From: Salvelinus alpinus
Lineage: Eukaryota > Chordata > Actinopteri > Salmoniformes > Salmonidae
Reading direction: 5' to 3'
Assembly: GCF_045679555.1 (NCBI RefSeq)
Contig: NC_092090.1
Span: 34,630,309-34,694,308 of the forward strand
Length of the DNA stretch: 64,000 bases
Shown here: piece after piece, positions 49,850 to 63,074 of the stretch
How the letters are laid out: each line of letters starts with the position of its first letter
Position numbering within the stretch: the first letter of the stretch is position 1
Notes under the pieces: generated by a model
What the model was told of the DNA's origin: nothing
Databases searched by the model: none
The model's input: the letters and a program-made list of their open reading frames with translations, nothing else
Translations under genes and position numbers: made by a program

Positions 49850-50042
49850 CAGTGGTTCCCAACCAGGGGTACTAGGACCCCTGGAGGGTACTTGGTCTAT
49901 CCACAGGGGGTACCTTGAGAAGACTCATGAGACCATAGGGTTACTGGTAAAATGCACATGAGGGGGTCCTTCAGCGGTACTCCGGGCAGAGTAAAATTCA
50001 GTTGGTGGTACAGTAACCCAAAAAGTTTGGGAACCATTGCTG
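49850..50042. mobile_element. hAT-type MITE, 193 bp, with perfect 8-bp target duplication
   Basis: The ends CAGTGGTTCCCAACC and AGTTTGGGAACCATTGCTG are inverted. The flanks CTGTATGC at 49842-49849 and 50043-50050 are identical. Its ends resemble those of the MITE at 16117-16369. Confidence 0.85.
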
Positions 50043-50050
50043 CTGTATGC

Positions 50051-51995
50051 AACCCTACTTTACTTGTTCCCTTATCTTACCAACAGAATCAATTCACCTC
50101 CAGCAAACACTCATAAAATTCTCTGGAAATGCCAATTGGAGGACAGCCTTAGATTTCCACATCTGCAATGATGCCACCTACTGGCTATGGGATTGCATAG
50201 CATGCTTCAGCACTCTCCTTATTAACATTTAGATTTTAAAGGACACGTCAGTCCCTCTGGTTCAGGGGAGAAGTCAAACTCAAAGAACAAAGAGAGGCTT
50301 CAAGCAATGTCTCTAACCTCAAGGTCTGTACCAGAATAAGATAGGGTCGTGTGGGTAGAGAGGATAGAACACAGAGACAATGGAGGAAATCAAGAGTAAA
50401 GTGAATAAAAAAAACAATTTTGAGGTGTGTAATTACAACAATAATTACAACAAATAGATGGGTTATGACAGACTGGAGGTCTGAGTTCATTCAGGAAAAT
50501 GGAGTCCTCCGATTGGTCCATGGGGTTTCTACAGACAGTCATTATGTGAGGCTTGACAATCCCATTGGTCACGAGACACCATTACTCATCAGTGTCTCAG
50601 AGTCAGAGTCAGGCCACAGAGGCAGTTGGACACATGAAGCAGAACTGACTAAAACACAAAGCGAAGCACCACAGTATATGAGGCCAGGCCCAGGTTATTC
50701 AGGCTCTGCCCAAACACGATCACATGGCAGAGAATAGTGAGGGCCGGATGCCGCGAGGCAGGCCTTCACAGAGAGGGGTAACACATCTGTAATAAGAAGA
50801 ATTACCCCAGAATAAATTACAGTCACAGAACAATCGTTGAAAGAAGCAGAACTCTAGAAATCAGCGGATCTAATCCGACTGATTCAACCCATGCATTATA
50901 AGGCATTAACCAAACATTTGTTACTGACATCACACAATTTCATAGTGACTATACATACAAATGCTGATCTGTAAAATGTAGTTTTAAAAATAAGAACCAA
51001 AAACATTATCTGATTGACTGGTTTATGCAAAAACATATTCTTAAACCATAGATGCAATTTGTTGGGAATCAGAGTTGCATGGTGGGGGTTGGATCAATAT
51101 CTGCAATCCCATTGTACCTATTGATCTGCAGATTCACGAATGAAATTGATTTTCTGAGGTAGACAATGCAGGCATATTCCATTCTACCCATACAAAGATA
51201 TTCTACGATGGCGGATTGGGAAGGTAATTTAGCCCATTTTGCGACTAGGCGCCCATCTCTGGCTCATTTGGCCAATGGGGCTACTGCTGTGTAACATAGT
51301 GATCCATATATCAGTCTGCTGACTGTGAAACCAGAGCTGTACTTACACTGTCCTACCAATGGGACCCCCGTGGTGAAGGATATCAGAAATTGCAGTCCCG
51401 GGAATAGACAGAGACGTCAGTCTGTAGACCGTACAGCACTTAAACACTAAACTGTTGTTGCACTGATGGGGAAAGTATTCACACAGGGCAGGTTTATTGA
51501 GTTTGCCGGCCACTGTAGAGTGCCCATATATAACCCAACTCCAATACATTAATGTGCCTTCCACACTTCCTTTATAAAGGACATTACAATCTTTAGCTTC
51601 CCCTCACTAAATAAACACTTTCAGCATAACATGGAGCCAAATCCAATATGAACAGGTCTTGTGTGGAGGAGATTGGTACAGAGTGGTACTGTTGAGGAAG
51701 CAGCTGTGGGATCAGTCAAACAATCCTTGTCAGCAGATAATGTGTCAGTCAATGATGCAATGATAATGTTGTAGCAAATACAAACAAAAAGTTAATAGCT
51801 GGTCTGAGATCAAGTGGGTGATGACAGGTGAGCTGTGTTATCATCATCATCCCTGCCTCCTCCGCCAACTTGAACTCTGTCCTTCAGACCAATCAGACAG
51901 AAGGAGAAAGGCAGAGCGACAGGGTTTCCCATGGGAGGTGGCAGGAGGGCATCTGACCCCTGACCCCTGTGTGACCTTTGGGGAAAGACGTGTCA
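50051..51995. other. Downstream of shf, includes its 3' UTR
   Basis: The minus-strand shf transcript must end somewhere left of 51996. A minus-strand AATAAA (TTTATT on the plus strand) at about 51491-51496 is one candidate. No other gene was recognised; the frame at 50420-50737 has no family match. Confidence 0.45.
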
Positions 51996-52182
51996 CTATA
52001 GTGTCCTGATGGCCACGGGGTAGAGCAGGGACATGTGCTCGGCCCCCTTGATGGGCAGCTTGCGGCTGGAGTAGAAGTGGATGATCTCAGGGACACTGTC
52101 GAAGGGACAGCTGTTCTGACCCAGGATGTACTTGTTCTCCTTCGTCCTCGACAGCTTCATGTGCATGAAGCCCTGGCTGCTT
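51996..52182 (-). CDS. shf: shf, last coding exon (C-terminal half of SH2 domain)
   Basis: SHB-family adaptors bind phosphotyrosines on receptor kinases through a C-terminal SH2 domain. This minus-strand exon starts after an acceptor (AG at 52184-52183). It encodes SSQGFMHMKLSRTKE, then YILGQN, PFDSVPEIIHFYSSRKLPI and KGAEHMSLLYPVAIRTL, ending at TAG 51998-51996. The IRTL ending and KLPIKGAEH block are hallmarks of the SHB/SHD/SHE/SHF group. SHF is the best match because of the preceding exon. It joins in frame to the exon at 59126-59245, in which the first codon is split after two bases. A Cys replaces the usual Pro in the QNSxPF stretch. The paralogue assignment is from memory and not from a tree. 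Confidence 0.85.
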
Positions 52183-52589
52183 CTAGAAGGAGAGAGAAAA
52201 CAGTATTTCAGCTCTAAAAACGATGAATGCTTTATCTCCCAGCGGTACAGTGTGACAGATCATTCCCAGCCAATGCAGTACAGTAGGGCTGGGTTAGAAC
52301 CCAGGTCACATACTGCGTGCTCCTATGTACAGTAAGTAGAGAGTGCTACTAGTCTAATGAGCAGCCAGGAAGAATCACTTAGGCTACACCAGTTAATAAA
52401 TGCAGAGCAAATTAAAAGCTCCCTGGGCTGTGCTGTGCTCCCTTCAGTATTTCTAGGGCTGAGCCGGAGCCTTGGATCTGTGTGCTTTACAGCTCTTAAG
52501 TAATCTCCTGCTCTGGAGCCTTGTCTTAATGAGAAATGTGGCTGTATAAAAACCATTATGCTGCACTAGACAGAAGCTGCAGGGAGGAG

Positions 52590-52805
52590 GGCAGTGACAC
52601 AGGCCTTTGATCACATAGAAGGAGAGGAGGAGTGGAGAAGAGGAAGAGAGAGGGATGAGAGAGAGAGGGGAAGGAGAGAGAGAGAGAAAGAGGGACATGG
52701 TGAGGTAGAGGGGAGAAAGAGAGAGAGGAAGATAGCGAGGAAGAGTGGAAGAGGGGGGAAAGGGAGAGAGAGAAGAAGAGGGAGATGGTGAGGTAGAGGG
52801 GGAGA
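52590..52805. repeat. Purine-rich GA tract in shf intron
   Basis: About 215 bp of almost pure A/G on the plus strand, with GAGAGAG and GGAGAGAG units. Open frames here are compositional. Confidence 0.9.
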
Positions 52806-53906
52806 GGGGCTAGCGGAAAAGTCCTCAGGAGACCATTTATCAGAAACCTTTTTTCTTTTTCTTTTTTTAACACAGACTCATGGTCCCAGAGAATGTTTTT
52901 TCCCCTTCTGTTTGCATTGTGCAATGCCAAAGATACTGCAGAATCAGCTCACCCGGAGGACTTACACAGTTAGGAAAAGTATATATACAATATTTAGCAG
53001 AGCAGGTGTCACCTCTCCTGTCAACAGAAATAAAACAGTGGAATAACAGCCAGACAGTGATGGACTGCAATGACTTCCTGTTCCCATAAGAGGGGAGTGG
53101 CATTCAAAGATGGAAATATGTTTTCTTATCCATTCTGTCTCTGTGTGTGTGTGTCCATTATCAGCAGAAAGCACAAATTGCTGGGCATCTTAAATGAGAT
53201 GTCCATACTTCCCTTATCTTATAAATACATTTGAAAAGCCTGAAGCCATATTTTCTCAAGACACCAGCAGAAACAAAGCCATGGAGAGAACATTAGGATC
53301 AAGAGGAAATTTAACAGGTTCAATTAAGGGACAATAACCATTAAAAATGACATTTCTCAAAACATCAAAGGCAAATACTTGCTGTAAGTCATATCTTTCA
53401 TCAGTTCATGAACCAAGAGACAAAACCTTAGTGTGACACGGTGGAACTAGTAAGGACCAATGCAGATGAAGGACAGTCAACAAGAATTCTCTCATATCTT
53501 CTCTTCAACACATTGCTGCTGTAAGACTGGCAAGTCACAGCCTTGACATGTATAGTTTCTGCACTAAAAGTATGGTTAGAGAGGCAGAGATAGAAGGAGA
53601 GAGGAGTCGGAGAGGGGGAGACAGAGACCGTAAAAGAAACGAGGGAGATTGAGAGCATCTAGCGTGAGGAGAGGTGGATGATCGTTTTATAAGAGAGCTG
53701 AGGGAGACTGCAGGGTTTCTCTGCTGCTATAAAAGTGAAGTAAATACAGCTAGTTTCAGCCTCCTCCATCACTGAGCCTGATCAGCCAGCCAGCTCCTCC
53801 AGTTGAATACGTCTCTGTCATTACTAGGATGTTCATCAAATCAAAGTTTATTGGTTGGAGTAGATGAGGACAGATATCTCTAGTCACACAGCCGGTTCAC
53901 TGCCTA
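52806..53906. other. shf intron, nothing recognised
   Basis: No repeat family or exon was recognised. Confidence 0.45.
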
Positions 53907-53997
53907 CATCCCAAAATACACCCTGCTCCCCATTTAGGGCTTAGGCCAAAAGTAGTGCACTATATAGGGAATTAGGGTGCCCATTTGGGATGCAGTC
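53907..53997. mobile_element. Short palindromic MITE-like element
   Basis: CATCCCAAAATACACCCT at the left and AGGGTGCCCATTTGGGATG at the right form an inverted repeat around AAAAGTAGTGCACTATATAG. This type of foldback sequence is common in salmonid DNA. Confidence 0.65.
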
Positions 53998-56220
53998 ACT
54001 GTGTTGCTGCTTCTTAAGCTGGGCCAGGAGAGGAGAGGCCACTCTGAAGGCAAAGTGTGTTTGATTCATCAACAGCTTGAGGAGATAGGCCTTGGGTTAC
54101 ACGAGCACACCACTTAAAAAGCTAAACACATCAATAGGAATAATAGTAATTTTTTAACTAAGATTTCCTTACCCGTCAGCGTTTAGCTACGCTTATCGTG
54201 TTTCAGCTCCGTGGAGACTCATAGACAACGGCGCAACAGACCACTACTCACTGCTGTCTGATAACAGAAATGTAGGGCTATTTCTGACAAGACTGGGCCT
54301 TTTGTGTTTGTTATCGTATCCTATTTAGTTGTGCGCTTTTATTGTCTAATCGGGATTAATTTCCCTCTGGAGGTCTGGTGTCCTGTTCACCGGGGTCTAT
54401 GACTTTCACTTGAACCCTCTCATCCCCACAGCAGAGAAATAGGCTGACAGCCGTCATCGTTTATCTCTACCTCCCATATATTAGACTGCACCACGAATGA
54501 TGCTTCAATGTAATAAATCCATGGCTTCAGAGAAGCCAAACTCACCCAACAGAAGATAATGATCCAGAAAGAAAGCCATGACCTTATGAAGCATTGTGGG
54601 ACAGGAAATGTCCCGAATAGCTATTCTTCCGGTTTAATACGTACTGCGGCAGCCACAAACAGAGCGTGTCTGACTGGAAGGATTACAAACATGATCAGGA
54701 CATGACCATACCTGTTCCTCGTGGTTTAGAGTGACTTTAAAAACAAGAATGTGGTTGGTGCTGCTCATTATAGGTCAACTAGATTGTACAAAACACAAAG
54801 CTGTGTTGTTGTTGTGTTTCATTTGGGAACCATTCCAGGTGTGGTAATATCCAAGAAGAAAACATGCATTAATAAAACGCATTGAACTGGGCACTGAACT
54901 GCACTGAACCACGCACTCCATAACAAACTGGGAGAGCCCGGTGTCTCTCACAAGAAAGACAAAGAGAAGACACTTTTCTGAGACACTTTTGACTCTCCTG
55001 ACATGAGTTCAACTGCCAACACCGGCGAGCTTTTGTTGTTCTTTCTACAACTCCAAGGCTTTCTGGTTTCCCATGTGTTATAGCATCAACACATTTTGTT
55101 GCATAAATCATTGTTTTCCTCTTTCATCAACGTTTTATTTTCTACCTCAGTCAGCCCGTAAACCCGGCTGTGTAAAACCCCTCCCTAGGGGGAGGAGGGA
55201 GAGCTACGCCTCTCAGAGACCAGTGAAAGGCTAAATGTGTTTTATGCACCTAAAAGACCACTCATCTTCAGAGAGGAGAGAGAAGAGAGGAGAGAGGGGG
55301 GGGTGGAGAGAGAGAGAGAGAGAGACAGAGACAAGGTACCCTCTCTCCCTGTCAAAAGGCTCTCGAGACTCATGGTTAGTGAAAGTCTGGGCCTTCATCA
55401 ATGATGCAAAGCACAAACGTGTCGCCGAATTGGCCCCATGAATGTTTCAGCAGCTCCAGACATGGAGTATCTAAACACAGGGTCTCTAGCCTCTGCCACA
55501 GAGGTTTCAGCATCTGCCAACATGGAGTAGCTGACCTACACATTGGGTTTCCAGCCTCTGCCACAAAGGTTTCTAGGAAGCAGGAGAAGGAGGCTCCAAC
55601 ATGAGCAGACTGAACTCTGTGTCACCCCCTCCCCACTGCCGGCTCCATGAATCAACCCGCTGATTGTTTACTGGGTTGATCTGAATGACCCTACAACCTC
55701 CTCTGCTTCCTACCAGCACTGCACAACAAACACAGTCACGCTGGCAGGACACAGGCACATGATCTACCACACACACCAGAGCGGTTTAGAAATATCTGCC
55801 TTCCTGCCTTTGCCCTCTGCCCTGTGTGGATGACATCTCCACTGATCTGTGCAGGAGGTCCAACAAAGAGTGTGTTGTAAACAGCCTTTTACACAACTAT
55901 GATTTATGGTTCACAAGCACACAGACACGGAACAATTCATTCCATCACTCCTTTCTGGATTAGTCCCATTATTCTGGGATGGACATTGGTGGTCCTAGAC
56001 ACACTCAGAAGTCTACGCGTTTGAACTTTGAACTCAGAGTCAATATGACTTTCTACTACAGTGACTGGCCATGGAGGCAGCCGGACTGACAGGGTCAGAG
56101 GTTCAGTGCTGCTGGCTGAAAGGTCACAGTGCGTGGGCTCTGACTGAGAAGGACAGCTCCTACTGGAGATCAACACCGCTCTCCTCCACCCCCTCAGACA
56201 CAGCATGGGACGTGTCCTAG
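53998..56220. other. shf intron, nothing recognised except GA tract at about 55265-55335
   Basis: A GAGAGAGA-type tract is at 55265-55335. Similar phrases (GGTCTCTAGCCTCTGCCACA and TTTCCAGCCTCTGCCACA) recur at about 55481-55500 and 55548-55565, a small degenerate direct repeat. Confidence 0.45.
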
Positions 56221-56222
56221 TG

Positions 56223-56446
56223 ACCTCCCGAGTGGCGCAGCAGTCTGAGGCACTGCATCTCAGTGCAAGAGGCATCACTACAGTCCCTGGTTCGAATCTA
56301 GGCTGCATCACATCCGGCCATGATTGGGAGCCTCATAGGGCGCCGCACAATTGGCCCAGCGTCGTCCGGGTTTGGCCGGGGTAGGCCGTCATTGTAAATA
56401 AGAATTTGCCTACGAATTTGCCTACTGACTTGCCTAGTTAAAAAAA
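56223..56446 (+). repeat. tRNA-derived SINE with tRNA-Leu-like head and LINE-shared tail
   Basis: The A-box region GAGTGGCGCAGCAGTCTGAG and the B box GGTTCGAATCTAGG resemble a leucine tRNA. The body GGCCCAGCGTCGTCCGGGTT leads into the AAATAAGAATTTG...TGACTTGCCTAG tail shared with the HpaI-type SINEs. It is not a functional tRNA gene. Confidence 0.87.
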
Positions 56447-57464
56447 GTCACCCCAAACAACCCCAGCCCTGTCTATCCAATAAGGCCTACCAGCCTACTG
56501 CACCAGACAGTCCAGCCAATGGCCCAGCACTGTCTGTCCAATCAAGCCCACCAGTCTAATTCCCTGTGTGTCCCCCCTGGCAGGCCAGAGCAGAGTCCCA
56601 GAGCTCTGGTAATGAAATGAGCAGTCAGTCAGTGTGAGGAGCAGTGGAGCAGCTCTGGACAGCATCATCTCCTCCTGCCAGCAGAGATGAGCCTAAAGCA
56701 GGCTGACGAGGAGCGTCCTTGGGACCAGCAACGGTTTTTCCTCCCGCTGCAACGTATCTAATCTATCGCTGACTTTATCGACAGATATGTGCTTTATTGT
56801 GAATAACAAAAGAACACAAATGCCAGTTTGTATCTGAAGAAAGGTGACAATAATACTGTAGAACTGTCTTCCATGGCCATAACTCAAGCAGTTATCCTCT
56901 CTGCAGCTCATATTTCTCTGCCCCTGTGGTGAAATGTTTTTCTCAGCCAGGTATTGCTGTGTGCTGGTGAAATGGCAGCCCGCTGACACTCATCAGTTGG
57001 CTGGCTCCCTGCGGTGGTGTGAGCCCTCAGAGCCTTCTGAGTCGATGGGATGTGACAGCCCTGTGGAGGTGAATGCCAGCTGTGCAGCGAGACCCTTTAA
57101 GCTACCCTCCAGTCAAATGTCAGACCAGACGAAACAAATCAGGGCCTGTCCCCTGAACCCTCCGCTGGCCCGGAGACAGGTCACAGTCAGGGGGCAGAGG
57201 TCAGCTAGGGGGGCATTATGAATTCAGTTCTGGGCAAGTCAGTGGGGCCAGAGATGTTACCTGGTGGAGGTGGGAGGGCATCATGTAGGAAGGACAGGGT
57301 TCTTAAAGGTGATGTGTATAACCATACTGAAGAGACAGTCAGCAGGTAGGTAGGAGGTGAGGAAGACTCCTGGAGGCAGAATAATGGTGCTGTACTGTGT
57401 GTTGACCTGGTAGTACTCTATCAATAGAACTCTACTCTATGATAACCCGTGAACACCCCCAGTG

Positions 57465-57466
<2 letters not shown>

Positions 57467-57558
<92 letters not shown>
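57467..57558. repeat. (GT)n microsatellite
   Basis: A pure GT tract of about 92 bp, ending 11 bp before a Tc1 element. Confidence 0.97.
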
Positions 57559-57559
<1 letters not shown>

Positions 57560-57569
57560 ATACTGTATA

Positions 57570-59018
57570 TAGTGCCTTCAGAAAGTATTCATACCGCTTG
57601 ACTTATTCCACATTTTGTCATGTTACAGCCTGAATTCAAAATGGATTAAGTCAATTTATTTTCTCACCCATCTACACATTATACCCCATAATGACAAAGT
57701 CAAAACATGTTTTTAGAAATGCACATTTATTGAAAATGAAACCTCTAATTTACATGAAGTCAATACTTTGTAGAAGCACCTTCCATCTTTCCACAGATTT
57801 TCAATGTGATTCAAGTCTCGGCTTTCTCTGGGCCACTCAAGGACTTTCACATTCTTGTTCTGAAACCATTCCACCGTTGCTTTGGCTGTATGCTTGTGGT
57901 CATTGTACTGTTAGAACGTAAATCTTCGCCCCAGTCTAAGGTAATTTGCACTCTGAAGATGGTTCTCATCAAGGATTTGCCTGTATTTGGCTCCATTCAT
58001 TGTTCCCTCTGTCATTACCAGTCTCCCAGTCCCTGCCGCTGAATCGCATCCACATAGCATGATGCTGCCACCACCATGCTTCAAGTAGGGATGAGGATAG
58101 ACAGATGATGAGCTGTGCCTGGTTTTCTCCAGGCATAGCGCTTTGTATTCAGGCCTAAGAGAACAATTGTCTCATCAGACCACAGAATCTTTCGGCATTC
58201 TTGCAAATTCTAGGCGTTCTGTCATGTGCCTTTTTCTCAGTAGCGGCTTCCGTCTGACCACGCTACCATAAAACCCAGATTGGTGAAGTACTGTAGAGAC
58301 TGTTGTCCTTCTGACAGGTTCTCCCATCTCAGCCAAGAAACAGCCAAAGAACTTCAGAGTTTCTTGGCTGAGATGGGAGAACCTGTCAGAAGGACAACAG
58401 TCTCCACAGTACTTCACCAATCTTGGTCACCTCCCTGACCAAGGTCCATGTTGCCCGGTTCGGTCAGACGGCCAGCTCCAGGCAGAGTCTGAGTCGTTCC
58501 ATATTTTTTCAATTTCCTGATGATGGAGAACACTGTGCTCTTGGAAACTTTCAACACTCTAGAAATTGTTTTATACCCTTCCCCAGATATATGCCTCATC
58601 ACAATTCTATCTCGGAGATCTACGGACAGCTCTGACATGCACTGTCAACTGTGGGACCTTATACAGACAGGTGTGTTACCTTCTAATTATTATCCAAACA
58701 ATTGAATTGGCCACAGGTGGACTCCAATCAAGTTGTAGCGACAGCTCAAGGGTGATCAAAGGAAATTGGATGCACCTGAGCTCAATTTGGAGTGTCATAG
58801 CACAGGGGTATGAATACTTATGTAAATGAGATATTTCTGTATTTAATTTTCAATAAGTTTGCAAACATTTTAAAAACATGTTTTCACTTTGTTATTATGG
58901 GGTATTATGTGCATTCAATCGAAATGGATTCAATCAAAATAATAAATGTTGAATTCAGGCTGTAACAACAAAATATGGAATAAGTCAAAAGAGGTAGGAA
59001 TACTTTCGGAAGGCACAG
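57570..59018 (-). mobile_element. Tc1 transposon with internal inverted duplication, in shf intron
   Basis: The ends TAGTGCCTTCAGAAAGTATT and AATACTTTCGGAAGGCAC are inverted repeats. The minus-strand fragments are 58638-58414 (VDLRDRIVMRHISGEGYKT, helix-turn-helix, then VLKVSKSTVFSI) and 58420-58175 (LRKRHMTERLEFA). A 64-bp arm pair forms a foldback at 58278-58422 in the middle of the transposase gene. The copy is dead. Confidence 0.9.
58278..58422. repeat. 64-bp foldback (inverted duplication) with 17-bp loop
   Basis: Arms 58278-58341 and 58359-58422 are reverse complements with a single mismatch (A versus G in GTACTGT(A/G)GAGAC). They surround the loop AGCCAAAGAACTTCAGA. The duplicated sequence is transposase-coding DNA of the host Tc1 element. 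Confidence 0.95.
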
Positions 59019-59124
59019 TAGGTACTGGGTGCTGTATATTCTCTAGTGTGTGAGAGGGTGGTGTGTCATCAACTGTACACTGATTACTTGTGTGTAGTGG
59101 ACAGTATGTATGGGAAGGGTCTTA

Positions 59125-59283
<159 letters not shown>

Positions 59284-59474
59284 TCAAGTGGAGAAAGTGT
59301 CTTAAGTGGAGAAAGTGTCTTATCTAACATCAAAAGACAATCAAATATCTCCACACAGCTCTACCTCAGAAGCACCAACACAAAAGTACCAAATCCCTAG
59401 AGAGAATCACAGGAATAGAATTACTAGTCATTATAAATCTGTGGATAGAAAGACAGTAGGGGAGGATGACTTAC

Positions 59475-59652
59475 AACTGGCTCTCCAGGGACAAGGAGGG
59501 GTCAATGCGTTCCCCCAGAGCAGCACTGCAGTGGTCCAGAGAGCTCATCTTGGTGTTGACCAGACAGCAACTGGAGTGGATGCGGGGCGGACGCCCTCCT
59601 TTACCCTCCTTGGTGGGCGACATTCTGGACTTCTCCGCCCCTTCAAACTGGA
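59475..59652 (-). CDS. shf: shf exon just upstream of the SH2 domain
   Basis: This minus-strand exon of 178 bp has an acceptor AG at 59654-59653 and a GTAAGT donor at 59474. It encodes a linker beginning QFEGAEKSRMSPTKEGK and ending in LGERIDPSLSLESQ, which leads directly into the WYHG start of the SH2 domain. The IDPSL..E.Q linker immediately before the SH2 domain is characteristic of SHF, as I recall that protein. Upstream exons, including the start codon, were not found and probably lie beyond the right edge. Confidence 0.8.
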
Positions 59653-61273
59653 CTGTAAATGAAGGAGAGACCCACGGCCAGATATGAGTATCACAATACA
59701 ACAGCATCTTAATAGAGGTCTTCCTGGAGACATTTCAAATATCAGCCTTGGAACATTGGACACCCCGCCTCCTTTTTTGTAAAAAGCTAAGGGACGGCCT
59801 CGAGAAATGTAACCACTCAAATTCATAGAGCTATGGATGCAAGGACAGACCATCTATGACATCATAATTACAGTTTTAACCATGTTTTGAGGCTATTCAG
59901 TGTTTGTTTACATTGTTTGTAAACAGAGTAAAAACAAGCTGATATTTTGGAGCCTGATGGGGGACGACAGTTGAACTAAGCTCATGACACATTTACAAGT
60001 TATATTGTTCAAGAATCAATGGGTATATATCATTACATTATAAGTCTAAAATGGATGTAGCAACTAAGGATTCTAGCTTCAACAATCTGACCATTGAAAT
60101 CCATCTTGTGTTTCCTGTATTCATCAATTATAAGCAATTCAATTAAAGTGGCGTTGAGTTCAGAGAAGCATGTGTTCAAAACATCAGGCATATCTGTGAA
60201 ACATTGAGCTGCTGTGACTTAATTTTCATGATTCCTCCTGGTCTTTCCCGGCTGTGCTGCAGTGAGACGTGTTAATGAGAGGAGACAGCCATGCCTCAGT
60301 GTTTAAACACACACCCCACCACTCTGTACAACACATCCCCCTCAAGGAACTTCACAGATGAAGGCAGAGCGAGACAGAAATCAATCCAGCCACACTGTGT
60401 ACACAATGCCAGACGGGAGGGAAAACACAACATGCACAAACTAGTCCAGGTTAATCATTGAGCCAGGCCTTGAAAAGTGCCAAGGTCACTAACTAGAGAA
60501 TAGACAGGCTCCCTTGGAAGTTGGCACTTCTCAGGGCTTTGCTGCTCGGCCTGATGGGGGATCGGAGGTGATCCATCCAAATCGTGACACGACCCTGACA
60601 GAGTCAGAGGTCAGAGATTTGCTTTTAGACCAATCAGAAACAAGCTACTTAATCTCCCTATTTACACAGTCTGATGTGAGATCAGAGGGTGGGAGGGGAC
60701 CAGGAGTAGAAGTTGAAACCTCAGATCTTCCTGGTAGTGGTCAGCGGTCAGAGACACTGACACAGGAGAGTGGGCTGTTTTACTCCACAGGTCATTTCTG
60801 TAGTTGATGTCACACCATCCTTTGGAAAGAGCCCCATTTCCAATTGCCTTGGCTTGCTACCCCCAGCAGTAAACGGAGTTCACCCTTCAACATCAAACAC
60901 ATTGCCAGTCTGTCACTGCCAGAATGCTGAAGACCGCTTTAGGGCTTCAAGAGGAGTGGAGCAACATCAAACGTTGAGCCTCTGATGGAAGCAGTTCATT
61001 TAGCATACTCTTAGTTGTGATTGCATGCCCCCCGCCACCACTCATCTCAAGGGCTAATCTCACTCCAGGCCTGGGTTTAACTTCACTGAGTGGACATAGC
61101 TCCTCCAGACAGACAGACAGACAGACAAGAGCTGCTGGAATCACAACATATCGATGGAGAGGGGTGGAATAAGCTTGTCTAGTCTAGACCACACCTCCAG
61201 TCAAATGATAGCGTGTCACTTTCTGTAAAGCTATTGTAACATTGAGAGTCCTTACAGTCCTTCCACCATTATA
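59653..61273. other. shf intron, no further exon recognised
   Basis: I searched the minus strand for upstream shf exons and found no convincing one. A short GACA run is at about 61110-61126. Confidence 0.4.
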
Positions 61274-62686
61274 CACTGAACAAAAGTATCAAACTGCTGG
61301 TCCCATGTTTCATGAGCTGAAATAAAAGATCTCAGAAATGTTCCATACGCACAAAAAGCTTATTTCTCTCAAATGTTGTGCACAAATTTGTTTACATCAC
61401 TGATAGTGAGCATTTCTCCTTTGCCAAGATAATCCATCCACCTGAAAAGTGTGGCATATCAAGAAGCTGATTGAACAGCATGATCATTACACAGGTGCTG
61501 GGGACAATAGAAGGCTACTGTGCAGTTTTGTCACACAGCAAAAGTCTCAAGTTTTGAGTGAGTGTGAAATTGGCATGCTGACTGCAGGAATGTCCACCAG
61601 AGCTGTTTCCAATTAATTGAATGTTAATTTCTATACAACAAGCCACCTCCTATTTTGTTTTAGAGAATTTGGCAGTATGTTCAACCGGCCTCACAACCAC
61701 AGATCACGTGTAACCACGCCAGTCCAGGACCTCCACATTTGGCTTCTTCACCTGCGGGATCGTCTGAGACCAGCCACCTGGACAGCTGATTAAACTGTGG
61801 GTTTCCACAACTAAAGAATTTCTGAACAAACTTAGGGAAGCTCATCTCATCATCCTCACCAGGGTCTTGACTTGACTGCAGTTCGCTGTCGTAACCGACT
61901 TCAGTGGACAACTGCTCACATTCGATGCTCACATTCAGCTTCATGGCTGAATCCCGGTTTCAACTGTACCAGGCACATGACCGACAGCGTTTATGGCGTT
62001 GTGTGGGCCAGCGGTTTGCTGATATCAACGTTGTGAACAGAGTGCCCCATGGTGGCAGTGGGGTTATGGTATGGGCAGGCATAAGCGACGCACAACAAAC
62101 ACAATTGTATTTTATCGATGTCAATTTGAATGCACAGAGATACCGTGACGAGATCCTGAGGCCCATTGTCGTGCCATTCATCCGCTGCCATCACCTCATG
62201 TTTCAGCATGATAATGCACGGCCTCATGTCGTAAGAATCTGTACATAATTCCTGGAAGCTGAAAATGTCCCAGTTCTTCCATGGTCTGCATATTCACAAG
62301 ACATTGGCATGTTTGGGATGCTCTGGATCGACGTGCACGACAGCATGCTCCAGTTCCCGCTAATATCCAGCAATTTCGCACAGCCATTGAAGAAGAGTAG
62401 TACAACATTCCATAGGCCACAATCAACAGCCTGATCAACTCTATGCAAATTAGATGTGTCGCGCTGCATGTGGCAAATGGTGGTCACACCAGACACTGAC
62501 TGGTTTTCTGATCCATGACCCTACTTTTCTTTTAGGTGTCTTTGACCAACTGATGCATATCTGCATTCCCAGTCATGTGAAATCCATAGATAAGGGCCTA
62601 ATGAATGTATTTCAATTGACTGATTTCCTTACATGATCTGTAACTCAGTAAAATCGTTGAAATTGTTGCGTTTGTTTATATTTTAT
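61274..62686 (+). mobile_element. Tc1 transposon, nearly complete but decayed
   Basis: It starts CACTGAACAAAAGTATCAAA after TA and ends near GCGTTTGTTTATATTTT, the imperfect complement. The plus-strand frame at 61904-62248 carries [27 protein letters not shown] and LMFQHDNARPH (second catalytic Asp). Later pieces read PANIQQFRTAIEEE, ending near 62500. Frameshifts and stops separate the parts. It is the same family as the nested copy at 26111-27096. Confidence 0.88.
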
Positions 62687-62960
62687 GAATCAATAAATGT
62701 AGATGTCTTCTAGAAAACAACCTCATGTAAATGCCTGATATGCACAACTAGAAGCAATTAACTGTCTGCCTGATGCTAAGCTACATACTGAACTGCAGAA
62801 ACCTATTCTGAGCATCCCTGAAGCATGCACAGCATGTGCTTACCACTGGCAAAGCTACATCACACATGCATGATCATGTTGTTCCTCCAGTGACCACCAG
62901 GGGCTCCCCTTAACCTAATTTCTATTGTTCATGTGAATAAGTACTTATTTAATTTAATAA

Positions 62961-63074
62961 ACTAAGGCTGCGTTTACACAGGCAGCCCAATTCTCATGTT
63001 TTGCCCAGATAATTGGCTAAAGATCTGACTGGTCAAAATACCAATTGGGCTGCCTGTGTAAACACAGCCTTAGT
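62961..63074. mobile_element. Palindromic MITE, 114 bp
   Basis: Arms ACTAAGGCTGCGTTTACACA (from 62961) and TGTGTAAACACAGCCTTAGT (to 63074) extend over 32 bp each as inverted repeats with one mismatch, including GGCAGCCCAATT and its complement. There is no coding capacity. Confidence 0.85.

Noticed and set aside
50420..50737. 105-residue plus-strand frame near the shf 3' end
   Set aside because: No known domain; it lies on the strand opposite the probable shf 3' UTR and has no exon signals.
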